From: Paraphysoderma sedebokerense
Taxonomy: Eukaryota > Blastocladiomycota > Physodermatomycetes > Physodermatales > Physodermataceae
DNA: 64,000 bases
Assembly: GCA_025602915.1 (NCBI GenBank)
Contig: JAHLJZ010000031.1
Location: 124,001-188,000, forward strand
Direction: 5' to 3'
The position numbers and the translations under genes were made by a program. Of the stretch, positions 47,501 to 59,278 are shown piece after piece. The first letter of the stretch is position 1; every line of letters begins with the position of its first letter. The notes under the pieces were generated by a model, which had not been told where the DNA came from, searched no databases, and worked only from the letters and a program-made list of their open reading frames with translations.

Positions 47501-48963
47501 CTGTGACAGATAATGTAGTCATTAGTACGAAAGTTAACGACATACCGATGGTGGAATCTCCTATCCTTGAGTTGCAGCTACCTTCGGTGACGTTATCAGA
47601 TGAAGGGGAAACTCAAGATGCCACTGGCGAAGATTTCCTCAGTCTAATGGACTCGACTCCCGATCAAACCGAAACTGATGTTCAGGAAGCTGTTGCAACG
47701 GATTCAACCCAAAAAAATACTTCAGAGCAAAAACCGAATGATAAAAAGAAGGCTCGAATGAGCTATCTGAATTATTATCAAGGAGCCGAGGCATTGGATT
47801 ACATCGACATTTTGGAAGCTGAAGAAACTTTGGCCTCGTTACCTCTTCCTTCTCAAGTAAACCTTGAGCTCGCTCCAGCTGACGTTCCGACATCATCTTC
47901 CTCTCCGCCTCCTTCGCCTCCATCATCGAACGAAAAGTCAGATGTAACGAAATCAAGTTCTGAGACGTCCAAAGTTGTACCACTGAATCTGAAACCTAAT
48001 GTCACAACCGCTCCTCTAAATGATGCTTCTTTGGTGTCACCTACCACATCGACGTTCACTGAAGATTCACGTCGAGGTGTTCGATTCGCCAAGGAAACTA
48101 CCATCATTGAGCACCTCTGCGAAGCAGATGCTGCGAGTGAATATTCCGCTCAAGAAGCAAAGCAGAATGAAGCCGAACAAGGCGAATCAGATGAACCGAA
48201 ATTTGTCATGAGAGGAACGCCTGGAGAGAATGGTTCTAACGATCGACATCATTCACCACCTCGACAAGCGACATTTCCTCCTCCACGATCCAAGTCCACA
48301 TCATCTACGGCCCACAGACAACGATCAAACTCCTCGGGGAACAAACATCCCAGTTCTCGATCCAGCACTCGTTCATCTCGCGATCGTCGAAACAACAGAG
48401 GTTCTTTCCACCCTAGTATGATTCAACAACAAAATGGAGCCGAGGAACCTCAACGAACGTCGTCTCCATCCCGAAACCCCCATCTCCATCATCTACACCA
48501 ACCAGCTGCTTATCGTAACAGTATCTCGGATTCTCCATCACCAGCTCCGTCCCCTCCACCTGCACCTGCAGGTTACGTTCCTCACCCGTTATCAATTCAA
48601 CAAAGATCAGATTCATTTATTTATGAACCTGTCCGTTCCCAATCCCCAACTTCTGTGACTTCAGCAGCCTCCCCAACTTCACTCGCATCAACGGTCACGA
48701 ATTCAACTTCTCCACCTTCCCCACCTGAATCTCCCAACAATCCGTACCAATCACAATCACAATCACAATCAGTCCCGAAATCCAACGAGATCAAATTAAC
48801 AGACCAAAATGGAATGCTCCAAATCACTGATGAAACCATATCAAAATTGTTAAGCGCCGATAGAGAATCGTTACAAAAATATTTAAGTGGAATGGATCCG
48901 AAACAGTTAGCGCAGTTACAGACGTTGTTGATGTCTAAGGTAGGAGGCATCGGTAAAGCTTAG
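44502..48963 (+). CDS. BEM3: Bem3-type Rho GTPase-activating protein (coiled coil, PX, PH, RhoGAP)
   Basis: GAP for Rho/Cdc42-type GTPases at polarity sites; PX and PH domains bind phosphoinositides. Four exons (44502-46395, 46464-46541, 46611-47331, 47403-48963) give 1417 residues with closing phases. Order: N-terminal coiled coil (about 25-65), disordered Ser/Pro linker, PX (about 270-390, WCVEKLYSDFIHLDGKIR), PH (about 405-510, KKEGYLIKRGKNWGGWKPRY), RhoGAP (about 600-785). The RhoGAP part includes FGVPLEQAI, EEGIYRLSGS with the catalytic arginine, and LKLYLRELP. Odd: about 630 further residues follow the GAP domain, disordered and Ser/Pro/Gln-rich, with an (SQ)n run and a helical end (LLSADRESLQKYLSGMDPKQ). 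In yeast Bem3 the GAP domain is at the C terminus. Confidence 0.9.
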
Positions 48964-49274
48964 TATCAGCTTAGAAACCGTACGATTACAAAGTAGCTTC
49001 CGTATTATCAACAAGTACTGTTTTTTTATATTCTCCTGAGGAGAAAATCAACGAATAGAGTGTAGAATTAAAATTTATGTTCCTATTTATGTATTCATTT
49101 TACAATGAATATTTTTATTTGTTATCCTTGAGTTTTAATACAATCCGGTTATACTATACTTTTCGCTATCCTTTGCTCCCCGATATTTGAGAATTCTCCA
49201 ACTCCGCATTAAACTATTATACATATGGCTATTTTATTACATTTACATATGAAACTATCAACAAATATTTCCCT
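48964..49274. other. Convergent intergenic region
   Basis: About 310 AT-rich nt between the 3' ends of the RhoGAP (+) and the kinase (-). No gene is seen. Confidence 0.5.
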
Positions 49275-51972
49275 TCAGCTTGACGGTAGAGAAAGTTGTG
49301 ACTCCAACTCAGAAACCTTTCTTCTCAATTGCTCAATTTCTTCTTCCTTGGCGAGTAGTTCCTGTGATTGTCGAATAACAGTATCCTCCAAACTTTGAAC
49401 AATCTGGAATTAGACAAAAATAATGCCAAGTCAGTCCAAATTCGCAACGATACCAATAACCAGTGACGAAGAATGATATAACCTTGGCCGTCCCGCTCGT
49501 TTCATTCTTACTAGCAATGCTGTCACCGGGTTCCAACGTTTTTTCCAATTCATCTATAAACTCAATCATGTCGTCGATGGAGGGTCTTTTCGATGGATCA
49601 GTATCCAACCCCCACAATACAAATGCCATTTCCTTTGGAAACAATTTTACCAATTCAATTGGAACAATACCCTTTTTTAGGTCCGAAAGAACACGAGATC
49701 TCTCCATGAGGGTCTGAAAGGGACAATATAGTTCAAACAATATTAACTGGAGAGAATAAATATCTGATGCGGTGGTTGAAACGGAATTGGGAACGAGTTG
49801 TTCTGGAGCTAGACATGTGTTCAATAAATGTTTAGGTACTATTAGCGGTGTCGCTACGGTTCTATAAATTTGATTGCAGGAAAACGTACCAGCATATGAC
49901 GGAGTACCTAAACCAGCGGAAGAAGTTTCAAAGAGCTGAGGACGTCGAAGAACAATTGCCTTGTTCTCATCAGACTTCGAGGAAACGGATGCCAAAGTGA
50001 TCGAGTCCTCGTCAACAGACACTGGATCAATTTCTTTCACTAATCCGAAATCTCCTAATTTTACAATGATATCATTCAGAGTATCCATGCCCATCCAAAC
50101 TGGAAGAGAAGTAGTCGATGATTTTACGATTCCAGCTGGTGTTTCGTTATTATGGTCCAAACTCGGCTGGGAGTCGCGAATTCTGGAGATGAACACATTT
50201 TTAGGTGTGATATCTCGGTGGATAATGTTTAGATCATGAATGTATTTTACAGCATACACAAGCTGTTTAAATATAAATAGGTTTTCTAAGGGGTTAATGA
50301 TTTTGAAGATTTCCGCTGTCGGGAGCTTACCTGCCATGATGTGTTGAGATAACGTGGCATTTCGATGAATAATATAATCGTGAAGTGTGGTATGACAAAG
50401 TTGCATTTGAATGAAGAGAGTCAGGTTTTGAGGAAGGTATAAGCTGGGAAGAAGGTTCGGTGGGTGGACTATTTGAGCAGTTCCAGCTGCAGGGTTGGAA
50501 GCTACAGAAAAATCGATGGTAGTGGTTGAATCGGCATGTATTGAAGACGATATTTCAAATATAGACGATCGTTGCATGTGAATATGTCCAGATACAGATT
50601 CTTTCGTACTCGCAGAGGATTTGGTATCATTGCGCGAAGACTGAACAGACATGACCGATATCTCACGTTGGTTCCAGTCATATTCTACTTTTTCTGAACC
50701 TTTGTCACGCTGGTCGCCAAAAACTATTTCTACTCGACTTTCAGATGTTTTCTCAGCTGTCCAATTGAAATCATACCCCAACAATTTTGGGTTATCGGTT
50801 CGAAAAGAATTATTCATAGAGGGAATCTCGCTGGAAACGTCAGAGAAAAACGAAGTGTCTTGGCTACGCAAGCCATCAGAAGCTCGCGTTCGGTAAGTTT
50901 CGATGTCGTTTTCAACCCAGGCAGAATGATATCGACATATATTTCGATGGTCAAACCGAGCAAGAAACTTCGCTTCGCGCAAAATCTGGGAAACCCAAAG
51001 TTAGATGGATTTCAAGAAACAGGTGCTAAAATATCAGAACCTTTTCATAGGCCCTTCCGTTTTTCAATTTAATTTTCTTCACGGCGTATTCCAACCCATC
51101 GAGACGATGTTTAACATGCCATACACTTCCGAATCCGCCTTTTCCCAGGCACTTCAGCTCAATAAAATCTGTTTGGTACCGAGTAGGGTTCAAGTTCTCG
51201 AATAACGCGGAAGCAAGAGGAAAATCGCTCGTAGGTGAGGTCACTTGGGGTGCGGCAAATTTGGAAAGAATACTAGTAATAGTTTCAACAGAGCTGTGAG
51301 ACTTCAAAATTATTTCGGACGTCGTTCTTTTTAAGGTATCAGGCCTAGAGTGCGTGAGTCTGCCGTTCCTCTGTACAAGATATTCATCAGTTTTGATATT
51401 ACGGCACAATGATAAAGTAGTTGCAGCTCACTTTTATCGTGTCTAACGCTTTTACGACCAAATCCCTAAATGCTTGCTTGTATGAATTACGAATGCTTCC
51501 AAACCCGTCAAGATAATCTTGCTCTGTGATAATGCCAAGGTCACTCAGTTGTTTACAGATCAAGTAGAAAAGCTGCCTATTCTGATACGGATCTTCATGG
51601 AGGGAGCAAAAATTATCCAGCAAGGATACCAAGAGAAGACGACCTATAGGCGAAAAAACCATTAGAGGCACGAAGCCATTACAAAATACCAAAGCTCTTG
51701 GTGAATAAGTAACCTTGTTGCGCTCGATCAGGCAAAATGTGGGTTGTCGTGGATGAGTCGTTAACGGGACTCGTACTGAATATGGACGATGCAGAATCTG
51801 ACCACCCGTCGAAAATTAATCTTCTTCAATAATACATATATAAATTGAATATAAGCTTACCTCCACGCCCGGTAATATTGATAGACCCATCCACTGATGT
51901 GGAATTTGACGAACTTGACGACTCGTCGGCCCAAAACGTACCCTTAAGTGCATCATTGAACCGTTCTGACAT
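49275..51972 (-). CDS. HRI-type eIF2alpha kinase
   Basis: Phosphorylates eIF2alpha to lower translation initiation under stress. Multi-exon minus-strand model of roughly 700 residues, starting at the ATG at 51972 (MSERFNDALKG). After a serine-rich head, an HRI-like N-terminal helical domain is clear (DNFCSLHEDPYQNRQLFYLI ... LDGFGSIRNSYKQAFRDLV). The kinase domain has GKGGFGSVWHVKHRLDGLEY (P-loop), AVKKIKL (lysine), IIHRDITPKNVF (catalytic loop), LGDFGLV (DFG) and, across an intron, GTPSYA|APEQL. An insert of about 190 residues splits the N and C lobes, as in all eIF2alpha kinases. The last exon encodes a C-terminal coiled coil (SLEDTVIRQSQELLAKEEEI) ending LSLPSS. HRI kinases are known in fission yeast and animals but not budding yeast. 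Confidence 0.88.
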
Positions 51973-52475
51973 TAAAAGCTTTAGTAATTGACCAAAAGAT
52001 TGCAATTGCCATCGAATATGAAACGAAGAGATGGTATATACTTTCATTGGACCACGGTTCGCTCGACGATGACCTGTACATTAAACAAGGGACATTCGCC
52101 TTTCGTCAAAAAACTGTATAACCGCAATAAGATGAAAACAAATAAATTTACCCAGACTCAGAAATATCTTTCATTTCTGGCGAGTGCATCACTTATGCAG
52201 TTCATAAGTGCGAAACTAAAGAGGTAGAAGGAGAACGAAATTCATTGAAATGCAACGGAAGCGAGCCGTTGACTTAGCAATTTCTCGAACGCTTTGGAAT
52301 CATTGTTCTTCCTCCTCGCATTTTTGCTTCTACAAGTAGAAGATTATGCATTTGTCAATAACATTCGTACTGTATACAAATTATTCAAGATTCAATAAAC
52401 ATATTAAATATATTTTTCAATTCACAAAATTGACGGTGGGCGCTTTTTCCATCCAAGACTAAGATCTTCGAGAGA
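51973..52475. other. Upstream region of the HRI-type kinase
   Basis: About 500 nt between the kinase (-) and the end of the next minus-strand gene. No other gene is supported. Confidence 0.4.
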
Positions 52476-55400
52476 CTAGTCGACTCCCTCATCGACATTC
52501 ACCTTCTCATATCCTACTATTTTCAATTTTGTACCCTTCCTCTCTATAACGGATTTCCAGGTTCCAGTAATTTCTCTTCGAATAGAGAATTGACGCGGAT
52601 TAAACGTCGGAGGGGGATATGTCGAGCAAACAGGTGGGACTGTGAACACGAACGGATCTTTGCTTTGTTCAACCGGTTTCTTGGGGCTAGATCTCCAAGT
52701 ATTACGGACTCGAAAGTGTGTTGATCGTTCTGTAGCACAAACAGGATATGGAAGTGCCGAATTTTGGGATAAATCGTCATCCAATATCTTTAAAAGATTC
52801 GGATCCAGATTCATCACATCTTCACGATTTGGTTGAAGTAACCAAAAGTCGTCATCCACACGGTCGTGGGTATCTTCATTCCGAATCTGTCTGGTTGTGG
52901 AATTATCATGTTGTTTCCCCGTAAAGTTTCTCCCTTCTTCGGTCGTACTGGTGGGTTCTGAGGGTCGAGATTGCTTGGACGGATCGAGACGGTCTATTGT
53001 TCCAGAATTTGTTGCCGACACAGGCTGAATCAAAATATTGTTATCCTCAACCAATCTACTCCCAACCTCACAACAAGATATTTCACATTCTCGATGACTC
53101 ACTGATTGCAAGGTCGTTTTCGTTATTTTAGTAGTTAATTCGTCAAGCATACCGTCCTTGTTTTGCTTTACATTGGAAACATGAGGGATACTGATACTTT
53201 CGTCCGAAGGGAACTCTTCGAAATCAATCGCCATAGAGTTCTGAGATGTTGAAATGATTCGGTCGAAAGAGTCCTCGCTCGAAATTTCGTTTCCTAGCTT
53301 CTCGTTGGATTTTGCGATTTGCGGTGAAGCTGAACCCTTTTCTCCCGTCGGTGTGTTACAGTTCGATGCGTCTATCTCAATTTCAACCAATTCTGCATCA
53401 TCTCCAGTGAGATCAATGACAATTCGAGAAGGCTCACTCAGTATAGCACTTCTTTGATATGAATGATCTCCGTTTCGAGTAATCGCTGTAGCTGGATTAG
53501 TTTTGACAGATAGCGAAACGTGGGAAGATCGATTCATGAGCGAGGTATGGCGAAGTATCAAAAGGGACGTGAGTTTAAAATCCAAAGAGAAAGCATAGAA
53601 TTATTCAACCCACCTGGAATTGCATCGGTTGCAACGTCATCGTTATGACTAGTAAGTTCGCCACAAGACAACCACTGTTCCGAAGTTTTATGCTCAGATT
53701 TGTGAGATATATTCCTACGCTCAGCTTCTGATAGATGCGATAAACTTGTTTCCGATTTCACGACCGGTTTTATGGAGGGTACGAGCGAACTGATGTCAGA
53801 TGTCCTTGTCTTCTTACTACGCGACACACTCCCACTCTTGGACAGTGAGATGCATGCTAATAGGTCTTGCTCCACTAATCCGCCGAAAAACTCTGTCAGA
53901 TCTATGATCTCGTTTCTCTTTTTAAACTCCTTTTTAAATGTATTCTGCAGTCGTGCAGAAGAATTGCTCTGTCTTTTTAAATTGTCATTAACATCGGACA
54001 TCCGTTTCGAACACTTCGATGACAATGATCCGGACAGTCGGGAAGACTGGCTGATTGATTTTTCATTGCCATCTTTAATTTTTCTTTCTCCCATATTGCT
54101 CGGTTTCCTTTGCTCGCTGGGGGTCACAGCGTTGTCGCTTCGCCCCTTTGTAGAGTGAACAATATCTGGATGTAATTTTTCCCCTGCCTTATTTGGGAAT
54201 CTTCTATTCGTTCCCAAATCTGTCCGTCTGTTAGATGAAACACTCGGTGTTGTCTGTTTTGAAGAAACGTTTGCGGAAGAGATTAATGGATATGATTTCG
54301 TTGATGAATGAATAATAGCAGATGAGAATCTGCGGTTATGATTTTCGTTCTTCAAAACTTGCTGGTCTGATAGTTTCGGTACTTTCGTCGAACTAGATGG
54401 TACATCAGATGAAGAACGGGATTTCACATTCTCACGCTTTGCTGCTAAGGAAGATGATGTATTTGAATTGAATTGAGGAGATGCACTTCGATGTTTGGGA
54501 TAAGGACGCGAATGCATCGGGGCCAAATTGGGTAGTTGGCGCTTGGTACTCGAGAGGTTGCAGGTATCAATTTTTTCAGCGGTTTCAGGACGATTCTGAA
54601 TACGTCGAACATTCTGATCACGGTGATGCCATGGAGTTGCGCCTCTCGTCGAGCTTGCATTCTCATTGCCATTCGTTTGACTGCCGGAACAGAGAATGGA
54701 GGCCGGTGTACCGCGATGTATATGAGAAAATTTTGAGGAATCACAATTTAGACCATTGGCTGTATGTTTACTTGGGTTCCAACGTTCATGAAGATGGGTT
54801 AAACGTGTGGTCTCGGTGACACGAGTTGATTTAAAGATTTGAGGGAGCAAGATGCCGGGGTTCCAGCCAGAAGAGGGTAGTACGGATTTGGCCCCGGTTG
54901 TTTGATTTGAGAGGGTTGTGTTTTGTAAAGATGCAGTGGATTGGAGGGCATTGATGTCCTGTTCCGTCTTCTTCTGAGAGGAAGAGCTATCGTCCTCTGA
55001 GGTTAAGATAAATTTGGCGGGCCGTATATTGTCCTCTGAAGTCGAGAAATTCCAAGAACTGAGTTAATGTTAAATATGATATGGCAGATAATGAATTGGA
55101 AAAACACCAATCGTTAGGACATCCTGGCCATTTGGTAATCTACTCTTTTGATGCATTATCGTCTTGACCCTTTTGCTCAACTTTAGATCAATAGAAGAAC
55201 TACTTAATCGTCGTTTTCTATCAATTTTGCTTGGATTTAGCGTCGACAAGGCTTCCGCCTGCGAGTTTTGGCCACTACTGTTTCCATCAGAAACGCACAT
55301 TTGATTTGCAATTTTGGTAGTGTCGTGATATGAGCATTCTAGTATCGAAAGATTAGTAAAACGTCGATCTGACGGACATCAGTTATAGAATGAACAATCA

Positions 55401-55753
55401 AAAAGCATAATTATACAATTCAGTGTCTATGAAGTTGCTAATGGTGAAACCCTAATGGTTTCGGATTTGTAGGCTTTGCCGCCATGTCTTTCTGGTCTTC
55501 CTCCAATAATGCTTAAAATCACCAACAATATCTATTAACAAAAAATCATTCATATGTGACAAGACTCACCATTTTTAATGTTCATGGACACATTATCCCA
55601 TGCTATATCGATCGAAGTACCGAAATTGTCTTCACTGGGGACGCCGTCAAGTTGAAGTTCCGGGGACTGCGACTTCAGTCGACCTGACAATCTTTTGGAT
55701 AAGGATTCATGGGCAAGCAAACTTTTACTAGAATCTAGAATGGAAGAATTCAT
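52476..55753 (-). CDS. Large disordered protein with SUMO-interacting motifs
   Basis: Multi-exon minus-strand gene, about 1000 residues, from the ATG at 55753 (MNSSILDSS). Junctions that close in phase: MNIKN|ALLEEDQKD; DVLTI|EDNIRPAKFILTSEDD; and DAIP|ATAITRNGD near 53610-53490. It is Ser/Lys/Arg-rich and nearly all predicted disordered, with basic stretches such as RKRR and SKRVKT. Two segments fit SUMO-interacting motifs: EIIDLTEFFGG (large middle exon) and RIVIDLTGDDAELVEIEI (last exon), hydrophobic cores followed by acidic runs. Other acidic/hydrophobic patches occur. It looks like a nuclear SUMO-pathway or repair/chromatin scaffold (inference). No catalytic domain and no RING is visible. 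The last exon ends with a conserved-looking segment, RQFSIRREITGTWKSVIERK. Confidence 0.7.
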
Positions 55754-56293
55754 CAGTTTGTTTTCATGAATACATTTCGTATATCGGGCCCGGCAATATT
55801 TGCTATTTTCATATAAACACAGGACTTCACACAAATGGCGCACGCCTCTGTGGCGCCAAACTAGACGCTAATGTGGCGATGGCCAGATCGCTCAATCTTC
55901 CCTACTTCAATTAACATGGGATGGAATGTGAATACAGATATGTCCCCATATCAATTTCAAGCAATCATAAAGGCAATGATTGGAAACTTAGTAGAAGTGA
56001 ACCAATTTTGTGTGGCACATATCGAAAGACATGCGGATTATAGTCCGTAGGGGTACGTAATTTTATTGTAATTAGAATCTACCCATAAGTCACATACGTG
56101 CAACATGTTTGGTGATATTCTCTATCAATGAATTTATCATAATTGCCCAGTCTTTCGCAATTCGACTTGCCGTGGTTGGTTCTGTGGCGTGCTTAAGTAT
56201 TTTGTCGAAAGTTTTCCTTCATTATTAGTTGTCTCATTCAGAAATTAAGATTTTGTTGGCGATGTTTGGTCTTGCACTCCATTAACAGCACTT
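55754..56293. other. Intergenic region
   Basis: About 540 nt between two minus-strand genes, serving as promoter of the SUMO-interacting-motif gene. No gene is seen. Confidence 0.4.
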
Positions 56294-58047
56294 TTAGCTG
56301 GTACTCTGTTTACCAGTCTTCACTTCTTCCTCAATGACAGTTAGTTCCTTCTCCAACATAAAAAATAAACTTTGTATATCTTTAGCATGGCCCTGGGAGG
56401 GTTGGGAAGGTTGCGTTGCAGTATTGGGTTGCGTAACCGGCGTTGGGTGTGTCAAGTTTGTGATCTTTTCATATGTTGGAAGTGCGGGTAATGCTGATGT
56501 CGGTGGAGGAGATACGCGAGAGTGGAGGGAAAGTTGTTTGCTTATAGTTGACTACAGATAAAAAACGTAACAAGTTTTCATTGTCAGTGCGGAGTTATTT
56601 GTTGGCCGACATGCAGGAAATGGAGGAAGGAAACACACTAGCAGCGCTGTTAATTGTCCTACGGGACCAGTAATAAACTGGCTAGAAGGTCTGCTACCAG
56701 TTGCAAAGCATCGAGATTCTCGTGGTTGCGGAACTCGATTTAGTGTGCTACGGCGTTTAGTTAATTCCTCTTGAAGCTTCGCGCTATCTGTATTGTCAAG
56801 AAAAGCAAACAAAATTTTAATATTAGGCTATCATTGAGTAAAGGATGTTTGAATTATGTACCCATTCTGCGTGGACTTATTTGCGCTGTAGTATTACGCG
56901 GAACGGAGGGCGGTGGCCGACTTGGTTTCGGCGAACCTTTGGGCGGAGATTTTGGTGGCCTAAGTTGTGGGGATGATGGTAGTGGACTAGATGTATTTTC
57001 CAGAGAGTGTTAATCATAACGTATATCTCAACGCAAGATTCATTAGACAAACCTTCGGGAACTGTCCTCCAGCACTTGTTGTTTTGCCAATGCTAATTCC
57101 TAAACAGTTTTGTTAGCTGTCATCTCCAATGCGTCGGCTGGTTTGAAGCGAGAAGTCTTTTACTTTAAACCGTGAAAACTCAGCAGCAGAATCGTTCAAC
57201 TGAGACCTAATTTTAGACAATTCGTCTTTAAAAGTTGCCGGGTCTAGCCTTTCTTCAACCTTTTGCACTATTTCGGGTTGTTTTGAAGATGGTGGATGCT
57301 GGGTTTGAGAAATCGATGCCGAGAACATTGCTGTGTTATCCGCGGATGATGTAACTGGCGGATTAGGAGTGTTGAATGTCGGAGCTGGGGTTTTCAGAAG
57401 CGAATTTTTCACACCGAGCCCTTCTTCCAATACGGCAATTCTTTGCTGCTGTAAAGCCATGATTTCTTCGACATGTTGTCGTTTCAGCAATTCGTCTTCG
57501 TACTTCGCTTTCAACTCGTTGAATTCATTGACGGCTTTCCTTACAGCTGATATGGGAAGAAAGTTGGCGTTAATGATGCTTCTATTGTTAAATATTGAGA
57601 AGAAGATGAAGTCAATAATACTTGATGAAATTTTTAGGACAACTTCCTCTCGTCGGTTAAACTGCTCTTCAATCGTCTTGTGATTTCGCTGCGTTATATG
57701 TAACTGTTCTAACAACACATCTCGCTCGTTTTCTAAATCACTATTTTTTTGTCTTAGTCTTACAATATCCTCGTATGCTAAATATTTAATAAAAATTTAA
57801 AGAAAAATGTTAAGGAGGGTTGGACTTGTAAGAACACGAGAGATGCAGGTGTGTCATCCTTGTTACCTTTGTGAGATACCTGCTGTAGTTTCCTCAGGGT
57901 TGTCAATAAACTAAAGTTTTCTTCTTCTAAATTCCTTGTCGATGATATATTGGCTGAACTGTGTGATTTACGAATGCCGTTCCCAGGAAGAGCCTCAGAC
58001 GAGACCGTTGGTGAATTTTGCAACGACCGATTCTGGACGGATTGCAT
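56294..58047 (-). CDS. Coiled-coil protein with proline-rich segment
   Basis: Multi-exon minus-strand gene from the ATG at 58047 (MQSVQNRSLQNSP). Order: Ser-rich head; coiled coil 1 (ILEEEN...LLTTLRKLQQ region, then YEDIVRLRQKNSDLENERDV, HKTIEEQFNRREE); coiled coil 2 (AVNEFNELKAKYEDELLKRQ then HVEEIMALQQQRIAVLEEGL); a Pro/Ser linker; a charged segment (KDELSKIRSQLNDSAAEFSR); a polyproline region (LRPPKSPPKGSPKPSRPPPS); and a C-terminal helix (DIQSLFFMLEKELTVIEEEV) ending TGKQSTS. Several short exons; I checked only some junctions. No motor, kinase or other domain. Its promoter is shared head-to-head with RABL2, so a cytoskeletal or ciliary role is possible but unproven. Confidence 0.65.
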
Positions 58048-58374
58048 CTCGGTGTATACGCGACGGCGAATTTGTGAAGGATGGAGGGAGGAGGAACGAA
58101 TACGGAAAGGACGAAATTTTACTCTCACGGCAATTGTTTTACTGCAAAAAATAATCAGATAAATGGTTACCACATGAAAAAATTAGTTGTCACGGTGGTC
58201 AGTAGACTCTGGATACATTTCTCAAATGAATTTATTTGACGTTCAAATGTGTCTCGTAACACCTGCAAATGCACGTTAACACGTTGTGCACACCTAACAA
58301 TTAACATTGTTTGACAATCATTCTCTCTGGGGAGCTTGATTCCTATTCATCTGTATATCTATATCTATCACTTC
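58048..58374. promoter_or_regulatory. Shared divergent promoter of coiled-coil gene and RABL2
   Basis: About 325 nt between two start codons facing away from each other. I looked for an RFX X-box (GTTNCC-AT-RGNAAC) and found only a poor partial match near 58164 (GGTTACCACATGAAAA), not enough to call. Confidence 0.5.
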
Positions 58375-59188
58375 ATGAATAGTCCTTTGGATCCTACACA
58401 ACCTGCAGATCTTAAAATCATTCTTCTAGGTGACTCTGCTGTCGGTGAGTAACTAACCCAGATTTCTGAGTGCAAATCACTGGCTTGACGCATTCAATTG
58501 ACAAGAGTTTATGTACTCTTTATTAAATCATAAAGGCAAATCGAAGTTAATAGAAAGATTTCTTCTCGATAACTACCTGCCGAACACATCTTCCACGTAT
58601 GCGCTTGCACTATATCGTTATCAAACGTCACACCCTATATCCAATGATCCAATATTGATCGATTTCTACGATACTGCAGGGCAAGAGAGATTTCAGTCAA
58701 TGCATGCAAGCTATTATTATGGCGCTCATTGCTGTTTATTATGCTTCGATGTCACACGCAAAATCACTTACAAGAATCTGGATAATTGGTATCAAGAATT
58801 AAAAAGATTTAGACCTAACATACCAGTTTTACTGGTTGCAAATAAGATCGATCAAGATCCAAGGATGGCAAAGAAGACATTTGCATTTGCCGAAACAAAT
58901 AAACTGCCAATATCATTTGTCAGTGCCAGGTATGCAGTTTGAAATTTCGCAGATGAGCCCTTCCAATTGATACTCACTCATCGACCTAGTGATGGTACGA
59001 ATGTTGTTAAAACATTCAAACATGCTATAAGTGTTGCGTTGGAATACAAAGATGACGGCTCAAAAGGTGACTTTTTGGAGGAAGTGATGCAGTTACTCAA
59101 TGATGACACATTTATCGACGGTCCGACCAAAGAAAAAGATGCTGCAATGACTGACAACGCAGAACAATCAAATCTACGAATCTCATAA
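58375..59188 (+). CDS. RABL2: RABL2, Rab-like GTPase of ciliary/flagellar transport
   Basis: Small GTPase that in ciliated eukaryotes binds the IFT-B complex and helps start intraflagellar transport. Three exons (58375-58444, 58536-58929, 58990-59188) give 220 residues with closing phases; human RABL2 is about 229. Motifs: P-loop GDSAVGKS, G3 DTAGQE in FYDTAGQERFQSMHASYYYG, G4 NKID, G5 SASDGTN. The switch-I segment TSSTYALALYR matches RABL2's STYALTLYK, and NLDNWYQELKRFRPNIPVLL and SDGTNVVKTFKHAISVALEY are RABL2-specific. There is no C-terminal prenylation cysteine, as expected for RABL2. Fungi that lost flagella lack this gene in what is known of the family, so it argues for a zoosporic host. 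Confidence 0.93.
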
Positions 59189-59278
59189 ATATCACATGGA
59201 GGTTGATAATAAATAATTTATGCAACAGATATACAGTGCCTATTTGCAAGAGCCAGACCAAGTTAAAATTTCCATTCA

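Noticed and set aside
58048-58374. RFX X-box controlling RABL2
   Set aside because: Only a weak partial match (near 58164); not enough to claim ciliary regulation.
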